A DNA stretch of 7,782 bases from a candidate division TA06 bacterium (GCA_022704925.1 JAKJFK010000078.1:1-7782); one strand, 5' to 3'; positions 1-7,219 are shown, counted from the first letter of the stretch. Numbers and translations are program-made. Notes: generated from the sequence alone by a model not told the origin.

Positions 1-162
1 GAGGGCAAGTGCGAGGTCAAGGGCGACCGTCCCTGCGGCTGGCTGCTCATTTACAACCGCCTCAAGGAACTCGGACGGCTGGACCTCATGAAGGTCCGGC
101 AGCCCTTAAAGGACTGGTCGAAGAAACTCAAGCCGCTGCGCAGCAAAGCGGCGGCGATCTGA
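1..162 (+). CDS. metV: MetV-like methylenetetrahydrofolate reductase partner, C-terminal fragment
   Basis: Frame 1 is open from the left window edge to a TGA at 160-162 and gives the last 53 residues of a protein that starts upstream. The fragment carries GKCEV at residues 2-6 and RPCGW at 10-14, so Cys4 and Cys12 are visible, followed by an IYNRLKELG segment. That Cys-rich block followed by a short basic helical tail matches the end of the MetV / 'MTHFR C-terminal' family, which is a zinc-binding partner of MetF in acetogens and other anaerobes. The gene lies 51 bp upstream of metF on the same strand, which is the normal metV-metF order and supports a role in methylene-THF reduction in the cytoplasm. 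The N-terminal part is outside the window, so its remaining Cys ligands cannot be checked. The family assignment is from pattern recognition of a short piece plus context. Confidence 0.72.
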   Translation, partial: EGKCEVKGDRPCGWLLIYNRLKELGRLDLMKVRQPLKDWSKKLKPLRSKAAAI

Positions 163-175
163 TACCAAACGCGGA

Positions 176-188
176 TCAGGAAACCTGA
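176..188. repeat. Small inverted repeat between metV and metF
   Basis: TCAGG (176-180) and CCTGA (184-188) are perfect inverted copies around an AAA loop in the 51-bp metV-metF gap. The stem is only 5 bp and no T-run follows, so it is not a convincing terminator. It could be a weak RNA hairpin just upstream of the metF ribosome binding site (AGGAG at 203-207), or chance. Confidence 0.3.
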
Positions 189-213
189 CGACCGTCAAAA
201 ACAGGAGAGCGGA

Positions 214-1089
214 ATGACCTTCAAAGAAAAGCTCAAGACCGACCGGTTCCTGGCGACCGTGGAGTACGGACCGGAGAAGGGAATCGCCACCGAACCCTTC
301 CTGCAGATGGCCCGCGAAATCGGCGGGCGGGTGGACGGCATCAATGTCACCGACCTTCAAAGCGCGGTAATGCGCCTGGGCTCGCTGGCCCTGTGCATCA
401 AGCTCAAGGAGGCCGGGCAGGAACCGATCCTGCAGATGACCTGCCGGGACCGGAACCGGCTGGCACTCCAGTCGGACCTGCTTTCGGCGGCCGCTTTCGG
501 CATCGAAAACGTGCTGCTCCTGACCGGCGACCACCCGGTGCTGGGCGATGACCCGGCGGCCAAGCCGGTCTTCGATCTTGACTCGATCCAGCTCCTGGAG
601 ACCGCCCGCCGGCTTGAATCCGGCCTCGACAGCGCCGGCAACAAGCTCAACGAACCCTTCCCGCGCTTCTGCCTGGGCGCGGTCGTCAACCCGGGCGCGG
701 AACCGCTGGAACTCCAGCTGATCAAGCTGGAAAAAAAAGTCGCGGCCGGGGCGGAATTCATCCAGACCCAGGCTGTTTATGAAGTCGAACGCTTCGAAAA
801 ATTCATGAAAGAGGCGGGACGGTTCGGGATCCCGGTCATGGCCGGCATCGTTCTGCTCAAAAGCGCCGGGATGGCCAAATACATGAACGAAAACGTCGCC
901 GGGGTCCACGTGCCGGACACCTTCATCAAACGCATGGCCGACGCGCCCAAGGAGAAGCGGTCCGCGGAAAGCATCGCCATCGCCGCCGAACTGATCGGGG
1001 CCATGCGCGGCCTCTGCCGGGGCGTCCACATCATGCCGATCGGTTGGGAACGCCACCTGCCCAGAGTGCTTGACACCGCCGGGCTCTGA
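214..1089 (+). CDS. metF: Methylenetetrahydrofolate reductase
   Basis: The product (291 aa, the usual length of bacterial MetF) is a cytoplasmic FAD-containing TIM-barrel enzyme that reduces 5,10-methylene-THF to 5-methyl-THF. Visible family landmarks are the early glutamate in VEYGP (Glu17, equivalent to the catalytic Glu28 of E. coli MetF), TCRDRN at 76-81, LTGD at 103-106 (FAD-contacting region), the AEFIQTQ segment with Gln184 (folate-binding Gln183 in E. coli) and GIVLLKS at 211-217. The ATG at 214 is chosen because AGGAG at 203-207 lies 6 nt upstream and the protein then begins at the usual place before the first strand. It sits between metV and fhs, so it most likely works with MetV in the methyl branch of the Wood-Ljungdahl pathway, with methionine synthesis as a second use. 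The electron donor cannot be read from this sequence. Nothing is broken or missing. Confidence 0.95.
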   Translation: MTFKEKLKTDRFLATVEYGPEKGIATEPFLQMAREIGGRVDGINVTDLQSAVMRLGSLALCIKLKEAGQEPILQMTCRDRNRLALQSDLLSAAAFGIENVLLLTGDHPVLGDDPAAKPVFDLDSIQLLETARRLESGLDSAGNKLNEPFPRFCLGAVVNPGAEPLELQLIKLEKKVAAGAEFIQTQAVYEVERFEKFMKEAGRFGIPVMAGIVLLKSAGMAKYMNENVAGVHVPDTFIKRMADAPKEKRSAESIAIAAELIGAMRGLCRGVHIMPIGWERHLPRVLDTAGL

Positions 1090-1110
1090 GAACCGGGCGG
1101 AACCTTTTTT

Positions 1111-1118
1111 AAAGGAGG
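1111..1118 (+). promoter_or_regulatory. Strong Shine-Dalgarno of fhs
   Basis: AAAGGAGG lies 6 nt before the fhs ATG at 1125. It is the best match to the 16S anti-Shine-Dalgarno consensus upstream of any gene start in the window, suggesting high translation of formate-THF ligase. It is preceded by a short A/T-rich tract (TTTTTTAAA, 1105-1113) that should keep the site unstructured in otherwise GC-rich RNA. Confidence 0.8.
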
Positions 1119-1124
1119 CCAGCG

Positions 1125-2819
1125 ATGTTGAGTGATCTGGAAATAGCCCAGCAGGCGGAACTTAAACCCATCCGGGAGATCGCCGCCGGGCTCGGGCTCA
1201 AGGAGACGGAACTTGAGCTCTACGGCAACCACAAGGCCAAGGTGCGGCTGGAAGCCCTGGAGCGGTTCCAGGACCGGCCGCTCGGGAAATACATCGACGT
1301 GACCGCCATCACCCCCACTCCGCTGGGTGAAGGCAAGACCGTCACCACCATCGGCCTTTCCCAGGCTCTGGGACGTCTCGGCAAAAAGGTAATCACCTGC
1401 ATCCGCCAACCCTCCCTGGGGCCGGTCTTCGGCATCAAGGGCGGCGCGGCCGGCGGCGGCTACTCCCAGGTCATCCCGATGGAGGATTTCAACCTCCATC
1501 TTACCGGCGACGTCCATGCGGTCGGACTGGCCCACAACCTGCTGGCCGCCTTCATTGACAACTCCCTTTACCATGGCAACCGGCTGGGAATCGAACCCCA
1601 TTCGATCAGCTGGCCCCGGGTGCTCGACGTCAGCGACCGGGCCCTGCGCAACGTCGTGATCGGCCTGGGCGGACGGGAGGACGGGATCCCGCGCCAGAGT
1701 TCCTTCGACATCACGGTGGCCTCCGAGGTTATGGCCATCCTGGCCCTGGCCACCGACCTCTCCGACCTCCGCCGCCGTTTGGGCCGGGTGGTGGTCGGCT
1801 TCGACCATTCCGGAAAACCGGTAACCGCCGAAGATCTCAAGGCGGCCGGAGCGATGGCGGTCCTGCTTCGCGACGCCATCAAGCCCAACCTCCTCCAGAC
1901 CCTGGAACACACTCCCTGCCTGGTCCACGCCGGACCGTTCGCCAACATCGCCCACGGCAACAGTTCGGTGGTGGCCGACCGGCTCGGCATCCGCCTGGCC
2001 GAATACCTGGTCACCGAAAGCGGATTCGGCGCCGATTGCGGCGCGGAAAAGTTTTTCAACATCAAGTGCCGGGTAAGCGGGCTGAAGCCGGACGCGGCCG
2101 TGGTTGTCTGCTCGGTGCGCGCCCTCAAGATGCACAGCGGCAAGTTTCGCATAAGCCCAGGCCGGCCGCTGCCTGAGAAACTGCTGGCCGAAGACCCGGA
2201 AACGATGCTGGCCGGCGCCGAAAACCTCTCCAAGCACATTGAAAACATAAGCCTTTTCGGGGTTCCGGTGGTGGTGGCGGTCAATCGCTTCCCGACCGAT
2301 TTCGACTCCGAAATCAAAGCCCTGGTCGATTTCGCCACCCGGGCCGGGGCCCGGGCCGCCTGCGAAAGCCAGGTTTGGGGCCGCGGCGGCGAAGGCGGCC
2401 GCGCACTGGCCGAAGCGGTCACGGCGGCGGCCGCCGAAAAGAACGATTTTCGTTTCCTTTACCCGCTCGAGGCGTCCATCAAGGAGAAGATCGAAACGGT
2501 GGCCCTGAAGATCTACGGGGCCGGACGGGTCGAGTACAGCCCGCTCTCCGAGGAGAAGATCCGCTATTACAGCCGGAACGGGTACGCCGGCCTGCCGATC
2601 TGCATGGCCAAGACCCATCTTTCCCTTTCGCACGACCCCAGGCTGAAGGGGCGGCCCCGGGACTTTGCGCTTCCCATCCGGGACATCCGGCTGGCGGCCG
2701 GAGCCGGCTTCCTCTACCCGCTCTGCGGAGAGATGAGGACCATGCCCGGCCTGCCCAGCGAACCGGCCGGCAACCGGGTTGACCTGGACGACGAAGGGCG
2801 GGTGGTCGGTCTCTTTTAA
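1125..2819 (+). CDS. fhs: Formate-tetrahydrofolate ligase (formyl-THF synthetase)
   Basis: This 564-aa protein, close to the 555-560 aa typical of the family, catalyses ATP + formate + THF to 10-formyl-THF, the formate-activating step of the methyl branch. The start is fixed by the strong Shine-Dalgarno and by the usual N-terminus (SDLEIAQ, then PIREIA). Landmarks are the P-loop TPLGEGKT at 65-72, the family signature around GIKGGAAGGGY at 103-113, FDITVASEVMAILALATDL at 194-212, GFGADCGAEKF at 300-310, the RALKMH segment at 332-337, and the C-terminal GEMRTMPGLP at 535-544 ending in VGLF. The RALKMH signature is slightly unusual, reading VCSVRALKMHSG where most members have Ala/Ser in place of the Cys and GG after His. 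The enzyme can also run in reverse to make ATP from formyl-THF. It lies 35 bp after metF and 11 bp before the formate channel gene, so the three are probably one transcript. Confidence 0.97.
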   Translation: MLSDLEIAQQAELKPIREIAAGLGLKETELELYGNHKAKVRLEALERFQDRPLGKYIDVTAITPTPLGEGKTVTTIGLSQALGRLGKKVITCIRQPSLGPVFGIKGGAAGGGYSQVIPMEDFNLHLTGDVHAVGLAHNLLAAFIDNSLYHGNRLGIEPHSISWPRVLDVSDRALRNVVIGLGGREDGIPRQSSFDITVASEVMAILALATDLSDLRRRLGRVVVGFDHSGKPVTAEDLKAAGAMAVLLRDAIKPNLLQTLEHTPCLVHAGPFANIAHGNSSVVADRLGIRLAEYLVTESGFGADCGAEKFFNIKCRVSGLKPDAAVVVCSVRALKMHSGKFRISPGRPLPEKLLAEDPETMLAGAENLSKHIENISLFGVPVVVAVNRFPTDFDSEIKALVDFATRAGARAACESQVWGRGGEGGRALAEAVTAAAAEKNDFRFLYPLEASIKEKIETVALKIYGAGRVEYSPLSEEKIRYYSRNGYAGLPICMAKTHLSLSHDPRLKGRPRDFALPIRDIRLAAGAGFLYPLCGEMRTMPGLPSEPAGNRVDLDDEGRVVGLF

Positions 2820-2830
2820 CCGGACGGAGA

Positions 2831-3604
2831 ATGGGCGAACGACTGGAAAGAACGCTGGAGGCCGCCGAGCTGAAAGGGCGTCTTTCGCTTGAACAGCTGC
2901 TCATCCTTGGTTTCCTGGCCGGGGCATACATAGGATTCGGCGCCCTCCTCTCCCTGGTGGCGGCCAGCGGCTGGCACCCCGGCTTCGGCCTGGAACGCCT
3001 GGCGATGGGGGCCGCCTTCAGCCTCGGCCTCATCCTGGTGGTCGGGGCCGGCGCCGAACTCTTCACCGGCAATTGTCTGCTGGTCACGGCCAACTGCTCC
3101 GGTCGGCTCTGCGGCCGGGCTACCCTGCGCAACTGGGGCTGGGTATACCTGGCCAACCTGGCCGGGAGCGTCTTCCTGGCCGCGGTCGTCTACCTGGCCG
3201 GCCTTCACCTGGCCTTCGAACCGGCCGGGCTGGCCCGCAAGGCCCTCGAGATCGCCCGGGCCAAGGCCACCCTACCCTTCTGGACCGCCTTCTGGCGGGG
3301 CGTCTTGTGCAACTGGCTGGTCTGCCTGGCCGTCTGGATGGCGGCCGGAACCCGGGACTTCGCCGGCAAAGTCCTGGCCGTCTTCTTCCCGGTGCTGGCC
3401 TTCGTGGCCATGGGTTTCGAGCACAGTGTCGCCAACATGTTCTTCATCCCCTACGGATTATTCCTGTCAACCGTCCCCCTGCCCGGGCTCGACCTGCGCG
3501 CCTTCCTGGTCGGAAACCTGCTGCCGGTCACCCTGGGCAACCTGGCCGGCGGCGCCTTCTTCGTGGGTTTCCTTTATCACCGGGCCGAATCCGCCGGCCA
3601 TTAA
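2831..3604 (+). CDS. FNT-family formate/nitrite channel (FocA-like)
   Basis: The 257-aa product is an inner-membrane protein of the formate/nitrite transporter family, which form pentamers with one pore per subunit. About six hydrophobic membrane segments are visible. Family motifs are LAGAYIGFG at 29-37, AELFTGN at 75-81, [14 protein letters not shown] at 156-169, KVLAVFFP at 180-187 and the diagnostic GFEHSVANM at 195-203 containing the pore histidine His198 (His209 in E. coli FocA). [10 protein letters not shown] at 228-237 is also typical. The start at 2831 gives the normal short N-terminal helix, but its Shine-Dalgarno is poorly spaced (GGAG at 2826-2829, one base from ATG). Translation may therefore depend partly on coupling to fhs, which stops 11 bp upstream. 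Position directly after formyl-THF synthetase makes formate the likeliest substrate; nitrite or hydrosulfide, known for relatives, cannot be excluded. At 257 aa it is at the short end of the family. Confidence 0.93.
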   Translation: MGERLERTLEAAELKGRLSLEQLLILGFLAGAYIGFGALLSLVAASGWHPGFGLERLAMGAAFSLGLILVVGAGAELFTGNCLLVTANCSGRLCGRATLRNWGWVYLANLAGSVFLAAVVYLAGLHLAFEPAGLARKALEIARAKATLPFWTAFWRGVLCNWLVCLAVWMAAGTRDFAGKVLAVFFPVLAFVAMGFEHSVANMFFIPYGLFLSTVPLPGLDLRAFLVGNLLPVTLGNLAGGAFFVGFLYHRAESAGH

Positions 3605-3630
3605 CGGCCGGGCCCGAACTGTTGTACAAT
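3601..3630 (+). promoter_or_regulatory. Candidate sigma-70-type promoter for prfB
   Basis: TTAACG at 3601-3606 (4 of 6 to the -35 consensus), an 18-bp spacer and TACAAT at 3625-3630 (5 of 6 to the -10 consensus) precede prfB. Initiation would be near 3637, giving a leader of about 18 nt with GGAG at 3641-3644. The A/T-rich TACAATATAAAAA stretch stands out in this GC-rich DNA. The -35 overlaps the stop codon of the upstream channel gene. Strength and use are inferred only. Confidence 0.45.
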
Positions 3631-3654
3631 ATAAAAAGCCGGAGTGTGCGAACT

Positions 3655-4767
3655 ATGCCGATAGAGCTGAAAATTCTCCAGGATAAGAACCGGGACTTCC
3701 GGGAACGCCTCGATCAGGCCCGGGAAATGGCCGGGTTGTCGTCCAAGGAAGCCAGGCGCCTGGAACTTGAAAAGGAAATGGGCTCGGATTCCTTCTGGGA
3801 GAAGTCCGACAACCGCCGGGTGATCGAGGAATTGAAGGAACTGCGGGAGGAACTGAACGCCTTCGAAGCGGCCGAGAAACAGCTGGGCGACTGGGGCGTG
3901 ATGCTGGAACTGCTTGAGGCCGAACCGGACGAAAAGCTGGAGGAAGAGGCGGCCCGACAGGTGGCGGAGATTGAAAAGCAACTCCGCGAACTCCACATCC
4001 TGGTGACCTTCCGGGAACCCGAAGACCGGCAGCCGGCCATCCTCACCTTTCACGCCGGCGCCGGCGGAACCGAATCCTGCGACTGGGTTTCAATGCTGCT
4101 GCGGATGTACCAGCGTTTCGTGGCCTCCCGCCGCTGGAAGGGGGAGGTGGTCGACCTGCTGCCGGGGGAAGAGGCCGGCGTCAAGCGGGCCACCCTGATC
4201 GTCTCGGCTCCCCATGCTTACGGCTACCTTAAAGGTGAAGCCGGAGTCCACCGGTTGGTCCGCATCTCCCCTTTTGACGCCAACCGGCGGCGCCATACCT
4301 CCTTCGCCTCCCTGGCGGTCATCCCGGAACTCCCCCCGGAGGCGGAGATCGAGGTTAATGAAAAGGATATCGAGATCCAGACCTACCGGGCCGGTGGCGC
4401 CGGCGGCCAGAACGTTAACAAGGTCGAAACGGCCATCCGGATCACCCACCTGCCGACCGGGATCGTGGTCACCTGCCAGAACGAACGCAGTCAGCACCAG
4501 AACCGGGAAATGGCCATGCTGATTCTCAAGAGCCGCCTCTACCAGCTGCAGGCCGAGGCGCGCCGGAAGCAGGAGGATGAAAAACGGCAGCAGGCCGGCG
4601 AGATTGCCTGGGGAAGCCAGATTCGTTCCTACGTGCTGCAGCCCTACCAATTAATCAAGGACCACCGCACCGGCTACGAAACCGGCAATGTTGAAGCGGT
4701 GCTGGACGGCGGTTTGGACGCCTTCCTGGAGGCGGAATTGATGTACTTCAAAACCGAGGCCAGGTAA
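3655..4767 (+). CDS. prfB: Peptide chain release factor 2
   Basis: RF2 (370 aa) recognises UGA and UAA stop codons and triggers peptide release on the ribosome. The stop-codon recognition tripeptide SPF is at 205-207 and the catalytic GGQ is at 250-252, the same numbering as in E. coli RF2. HAGAGGTE at 133-140, GVHRLVR at 197-203, the QNERSQHQN segment at 275-283, [13 protein letters not shown] at 319-331 and the [10 protein letters not shown]-terminal block are also typical. SPF separates it from RF1 (PxT). The same frame stays open far upstream, back through the channel gene, so the start is set by homology: ATG 3655 with GGAG at 3641-3644 gives the usual RF2 N-terminus. Unlike many RF2 genes, the region equivalent to codon 25-26 has no in-frame TGA, so it is decoded without a programmed +1 frameshift. 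Its 3' end overlaps convergent folC by 94 bp. Confidence 0.96.
   Translation: MPIELKILQDKNRDFRERLDQAREMAGLSSKEARRLELEKEMGSDSFWEKSDNRRVIEELKELREELNAFEAAEKQLGDWGVMLELLEAEPDEKLEEEAARQVAEIEKQLRELHILVTFREPEDRQPAILTFHAGAGGTESCDWVSMLLRMYQRFVASRRWKGEVVDLLPGEEAGVKRATLIVSAPHAYGYLKGEAGVHRLVRISPFDANRRRHTSFASLAVIPELPPEAEIEVNEKDIEIQTYRAGGAGGQNVNKVETAIRITHLPTGIVVTCQNERSQHQNREMAMLILKSRLYQLQAEARRKQEDEKRQQAGEIAWGSQIRSYVLQPYQLIKDHRTGYETGNVEAVLDGGLDAFLEAELMYFKTEAR
4674..4767. other. 94-bp convergent overlap of prfB and folC 3' ends
   Basis: The + strand prfB stop is at 4765-4767 and the - strand folC stop is at 4674-4676, so the last 31 codons of each gene (stop included) share the same DNA. On the prfB side this region encodes the conserved VLDGGLDAF block. 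On the folC side it encodes a low-complexity tail rich in Ser, Lys and Pro beyond the conserved GSFYL motif. I see no hairpin with a T-run in or beside it. Confidence 0.85.
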
Positions 4768-6020
4768 AAAGAACCGCAGATACAGAGCAGCTCCCCCCGC
4801 CCGATCAGACCCAAGCCCGTTTCCAGCGCTTCCCGGGGCGTCCCGGCGACAATGGCCGGAGAGCCCGGGAAACGCCTTCCAAGCCAGTCGGCCAATTCCT
4901 GGGGATCGCGGGCCCGGTTCGAATCCGGCCTGGTCAGGATAAAACCGGCCGCCTTCGGGGCCAGCGTCTTCAACATCTGCCGGTAATCCTTATCCCGAAG
5001 CACTCCGAATATGAATCGATACCGGCAGCCCGGGTAAAGAGCCTCCAGATTCTGGACGAGAACCCGGATGGCCGGCGGGTTGTGGCTCACGTCAAATAGA
5101 ACCGGGGGCTCCTTGCGAATCACCTGGAGCCGGCCGGGCCAGCGGACCTTCCGAAAGGCCCGGCGCACGGTTCGAACCCCGGGCCGGAGACCGGCCGCTT
5201 CCAAAGCCAGCAAGGCCAGGGCCGCATTCTCGACCTGGTAACGGCCCGGAAGGGCAAGTTCCAGGTTCTCCAGCCGGCGGTCCGAACCCGGCCAGGCCAG
5301 GTTGAACCGGTTGGAATCCGCCGCCGCTTCACCCATCTCAAAGCGGATATCCCGTCCAACCTGGTAGAGTGTTGACCGGCGCTCGCCGGCCAGCCGCCGG
5401 AGCACCCGCCCGGCCGAAAGACGCTGGGTGGAGATTACCACCGGCCGGCCCGGCTTGATGATGCCGCCCTTCTCCCCGGCGATGGCGGCCAGCGAATTGC
5501 CCAGGTAACGCTTGTGCTCCAACCCGATCGGCGTAATGATCGAAACCAGGGGCTGCACCAGGTTGGTAGCATCCATCCGGCCGCCGAGACCGACCTCGAT
5601 CACCGCGAAGTCCACTTTTTCCAGGGCGAAATGGCGGAAGGCCAGGGCGGTGAGCACCTCGAAGTAGGTCGGACTGTGCGGCCGGAACCGGGAAAGACGT
5701 TCGACCACCGGGGCCAGTTCCTCGATCCGACGGGTGAAATCGGCCCGGCTGACCGGACGCTGATCGACCTGGACGCGCTCCCGGGTGTCCAGCAGGTGCG
5801 GGGAGGTGTAAAGACCGACCCGGAACCCGGAGGCCTGAAGAAGACCGGCCGTCAGGCGGGCGGTCGACCCTTTGCCGTTGGTCCCGGCCACGTGGAAAAC
5901 CTTCAGGCCTCGCTGGGGCTCGCCGAGAGCGGCCAGCAGACGGGACATGTTGGCCAATCCCAGCCGTATCCCGAAACGCTCGCGCCCCTCCAGAAAATCG
6001 ATCGCCTGACGGTAAGTCAT
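4674..6020 (-). CDS. folC: Folylpolyglutamate synthase / dihydrofolate synthase
   Basis: The 448-aa Mur-ligase-family enzyme adds glutamate to folates using ATP, and in many bacteria also joins glutamate to dihydropteroate. It shows the P-loop [11 protein letters not shown] at 43-53, TSPHL at 72-76, [12 protein letters not shown] at 142-153, ITPIGLEH at 162-169, the [11 protein letters not shown] block at 183-193 (usually EKAGI), and the DVSHNP motif of the C-terminal domain. The catalytic core ends near the usual GSFYL motif, and about 25 further residues form a tail encoded opposite the end of prfB. Whether both activities are present cannot be told from motifs. The ATG at 6020 gives the family's standard N-terminus ([10 protein letters not shown]). 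It starts 18 bp after holA with no clear Shine-Dalgarno, so translation is probably coupled. Polyglutamylated THF is the preferred cofactor form for C1 enzymes like those encoded on the other strand. Confidence 0.94.
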   Translation of the reverse strand: MTYRQAIDFLEGRERFGIRLGLANMSRLLAALGEPQRGLKVFHVAGTNGKGSTARLTAGLLQASGFRVGLYTSPHLLDTRERVQVDQRPVSRADFTRRIEELAPVVERLSRFRPHSPTYFEVLTALAFRHFALEKVDFAVIEVGLGGRMDATNLVQPLVSIITPIGLEHKRYLGNSLAAIAGEKGGIIKPGRPVVISTQRLSAGRVLRRLAGERRSTLYQVGRDIRFEMGEAAADSNRFNLAWPGSDRRLENLELALPGRYQVENAALALLALEAAGLRPGVRTVRRAFRKVRWPGRLQVIRKEPPVLFDVSHNPPAIRVLVQNLEALYPGCRYRFIFGVLRDKDYRQMLKTLAPKAAGFILTRPDSNRARDPQELADWLGRRFPGSPAIVAGTPREALETGLGLIGRGELLCICGSFYLASVLKYINSASRKASKPPSSTASTLPVS

Positions 6021-6038
6021 TGCTAAAGGCGGGCCCGC

Positions 6039-6701
6039 TCAAAGACGCCGGGCGAGGTGAAGGATGGCCAGCTCGACCGCTTCCCGGCCGGACCGGCGGC
6101 CGGTCCGGACATCGCGGTCCAGTTCGCAGAAACGCTTGAAGAGGGTGGCCGACTGGTTGTTAAGACGACCCTGGCCTTCCACCCGGCTACGCAAATACCA
6201 GGTCAGAATACCCATGAATTGAGGAAAATGCTTCCGATCGTCCGTGTACTGCCTGTCAAGAATTTGAAGGGCCCGTTTCAGATTCCCGCGCTGGAGGACC
6301 CTGGTGACCCCGAAAGGATCCACGGCATCGGCCGCCTCACCCTTGAAGAAGAAACGGAACTGGTTCCCGGGGAAGGGAAACTTGTTTTTGGGGCTGGTTT
6401 CAAAGAGCATCACCAGGAAGGCGCTGGCCGAGGGTTTCTTAAGGTATTCGAAAAGGGCATCCCGGTCCTCCTTGCCGAGCTTCTCGGCCCGCCGGAGCAG
6501 GATGAAATGGCGGCCGCCGGCGAAGGGAGGCGTCTGGCAAAGCTCCATGATTCGGCCGGCAGTGGTATCCTCACCGTAGAGGACCGTTTCGTTGAAGGCG
6601 GTGATGCCATCCGGGAAGGCCGCTTTTTTCAGTTCGGCCGCCTTCCGCTCGGCGGCGGCCAGGTCCTGAAAAAGCAGCAGGTAGAAAGGTTGGAGCGTCA
6701 T
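6039..6701 (-). CDS. holA: Short DNA polymerase III delta subunit-like protein
   Basis: This 220-aa product resembles HolA, the delta subunit that opens the beta sliding clamp within the clamp loader. The N-terminal domain is recognisable: a VLYGEDTTAGRIMELCQTPPF stretch at 40-60 (this matches the family's 'QTLPFF' clamp-contacting region, Phe60 retained), then RHFILLRRAEKL at 64-75 and a FLVMLFE strand at 95-101. The C-terminal collar-type domain follows directly, with DPFGVTRVLQRGNLKRALQILD at about 128-149 and HFPQFMGILTWYLRSR at 158-173. Full-length delta proteins are about 330-340 aa; here roughly 90-100 residues corresponding to the middle lid domain seem absent. ATG 6701 is preferred over an in-frame upstream GTG start at 6758 because it overlaps the lptE stop as ATGA, indicating translational coupling, and because the extra 19 residues look unlike the family. 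No Shine-Dalgarno is evident. Confidence 0.72.
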   Translation of the reverse strand: MTLQPFYLLLFQDLAAAERKAAELKKAAFPDGITAFNETVLYGEDTTAGRIMELCQTPPFAGGRHFILLRRAEKLGKEDRDALFEYLKKPSASAFLVMLFETSPKNKFPFPGNQFRFFFKGEAADAVDPFGVTRVLQRGNLKRALQILDRQYTDDRKHFPQFMGILTWYLRSRVEGQGRLNNQSATLFKRFCELDRDVRTGRRSGREAVELAILHLARRL

Positions 6702-7219
6702 GGCCGGACTTCGGCCAGCCAGTCCACGGCCCGTTTGGCAAGATCGGCGGTCAACCACTCGACGATCTCCTTTTCCGGGCGGACCGCGGAGCCGTAAAGG
6801 GGAAAATCGCGGCTTACCGTAATCGTCTTTTCCAGTTCCCGGGACCCGGGCGAAGCCTCGGAAGCCGGTCCGGAAAGCTGAAAACGGACGCTCAAAACAA
6901 GCCGGTAACTGCTGACCTCCCTGGGGTCTTCGAGCTTGAAGGTAAGCGGCCGGCGCTGGTACCCGGTAATGCTTCCGGAGAGCCTCCAGTCGGCCGCCCC
7001 CCCCGGTTCCAGCCGGATCCCGGCCCTCAAGATCTCTTCGCCCAGGGCCCGGACCAGGTCAATTTCGACCCCCGGTTCCATGGTCTGGTTGGAGATGGCC
7101 GCCAGGTGAAGGGATTCCAGCCGGGGCCGGGAAAGATTCCGGTAGCCGCAGCCGGCCGCCAGGAAGAATCCGCCGATAATAAAGGACGCGATTTTCAGTG
7201 TCCGGGAAAAATTTTTCAT
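6698..7219 (-). CDS. lptE: LptE-like LPS-assembly outer-membrane lipoprotein
   Basis: The 173-aa product begins with a lipoprotein signal peptide: basic MKNFSRTLK, a hydrophobic stretch, then a lipobox FLAAGC with the lipidated cysteine at position 24, followed at once by GY, giving the GCGY start typical of LptE. The mature part has the family pattern: an early strand with NQT, GVEIDLVRAL and EEILRAG, then a strand motif WRLSGSITGYQRRPLTF at about 82-98, and a C-terminal helix. In characterised bacteria LptE plugs the LptD barrel and delivers LPS to the outer leaflet of the outer membrane. It lies 30 bp after the bamD-like gene and overlaps holA by 4 bp. The lptE-holA pairing is common in Gram-negative genomes and supports the call. 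The start has no clear Shine-Dalgarno. Sequence conservation in this family is low, so the call rests on lipobox, size, motif pattern and neighbours. Confidence 0.83.
   Translation of the reverse strand: MKNFSRTLKIASFIIGGFFLAAGCGYRNLSRPRLESLHLAAISNQTMEPGVEIDLVRALGEEILRAGIRLEPGGAADWRLSGSITGYQRRPLTFKLEDPREVSSYRLVLSVRFQLSGPASEASPGSRELEKTITVSRDFPLYGSAVRPEKEIVEWLTADLAKRAVDWLAEVRP

Noticed and set aside
1099-1118. Possible terminator between metF and fhs (T-run near 1105-1110)
   Set aside because: No GC-rich stem precedes the T-run. The tract is better read as an unstructured leader to the strong fhs Shine-Dalgarno.
777-2633. 618-aa open frame on the - strand across metF and fhs
   Set aside because: It lies antisense to two clearly conserved genes. 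Its composition (rich in His, Gly, Gln, Asp, Arg) is typical of high-GC shadow frames, and no family motif is visible.
3606-3616. GC palindrome (CGGGCCCG) after the channel gene as a terminator
   Set aside because: The palindrome is too short, has no loop and no following T-run, and sits in the spacer of a possible promoter.
3073-3654. Upstream in-frame extension of prfB, about 194 residues
   Set aside because: It overlaps the conserved channel gene in another frame and is Pro/Gly/Arg-rich nonsense. RF2 homology begins at ATG 3655, and the motif numbering then equals that of E. coli RF2.
5514-6026. 170-aa open frame on the + strand opposite folC
   Set aside because: It is antisense to the conserved P-loop half of folC, and its composition is that of a shadow frame.
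6702-6758. 19-residue N-terminal extension of holA from an upstream GTG
   Set aside because: It would overlap lptE by 61 bp, looks unlike delta N-termini, and the ATG at 6701 forms a standard ATGA junction with the lptE stop.
6057-6797. 246-aa open frame on the + strand opposite holA and the lptE end
   Set aside because: It is a shadow of the real minus-strand genes, with no recognisable domain or ribosome binding site.
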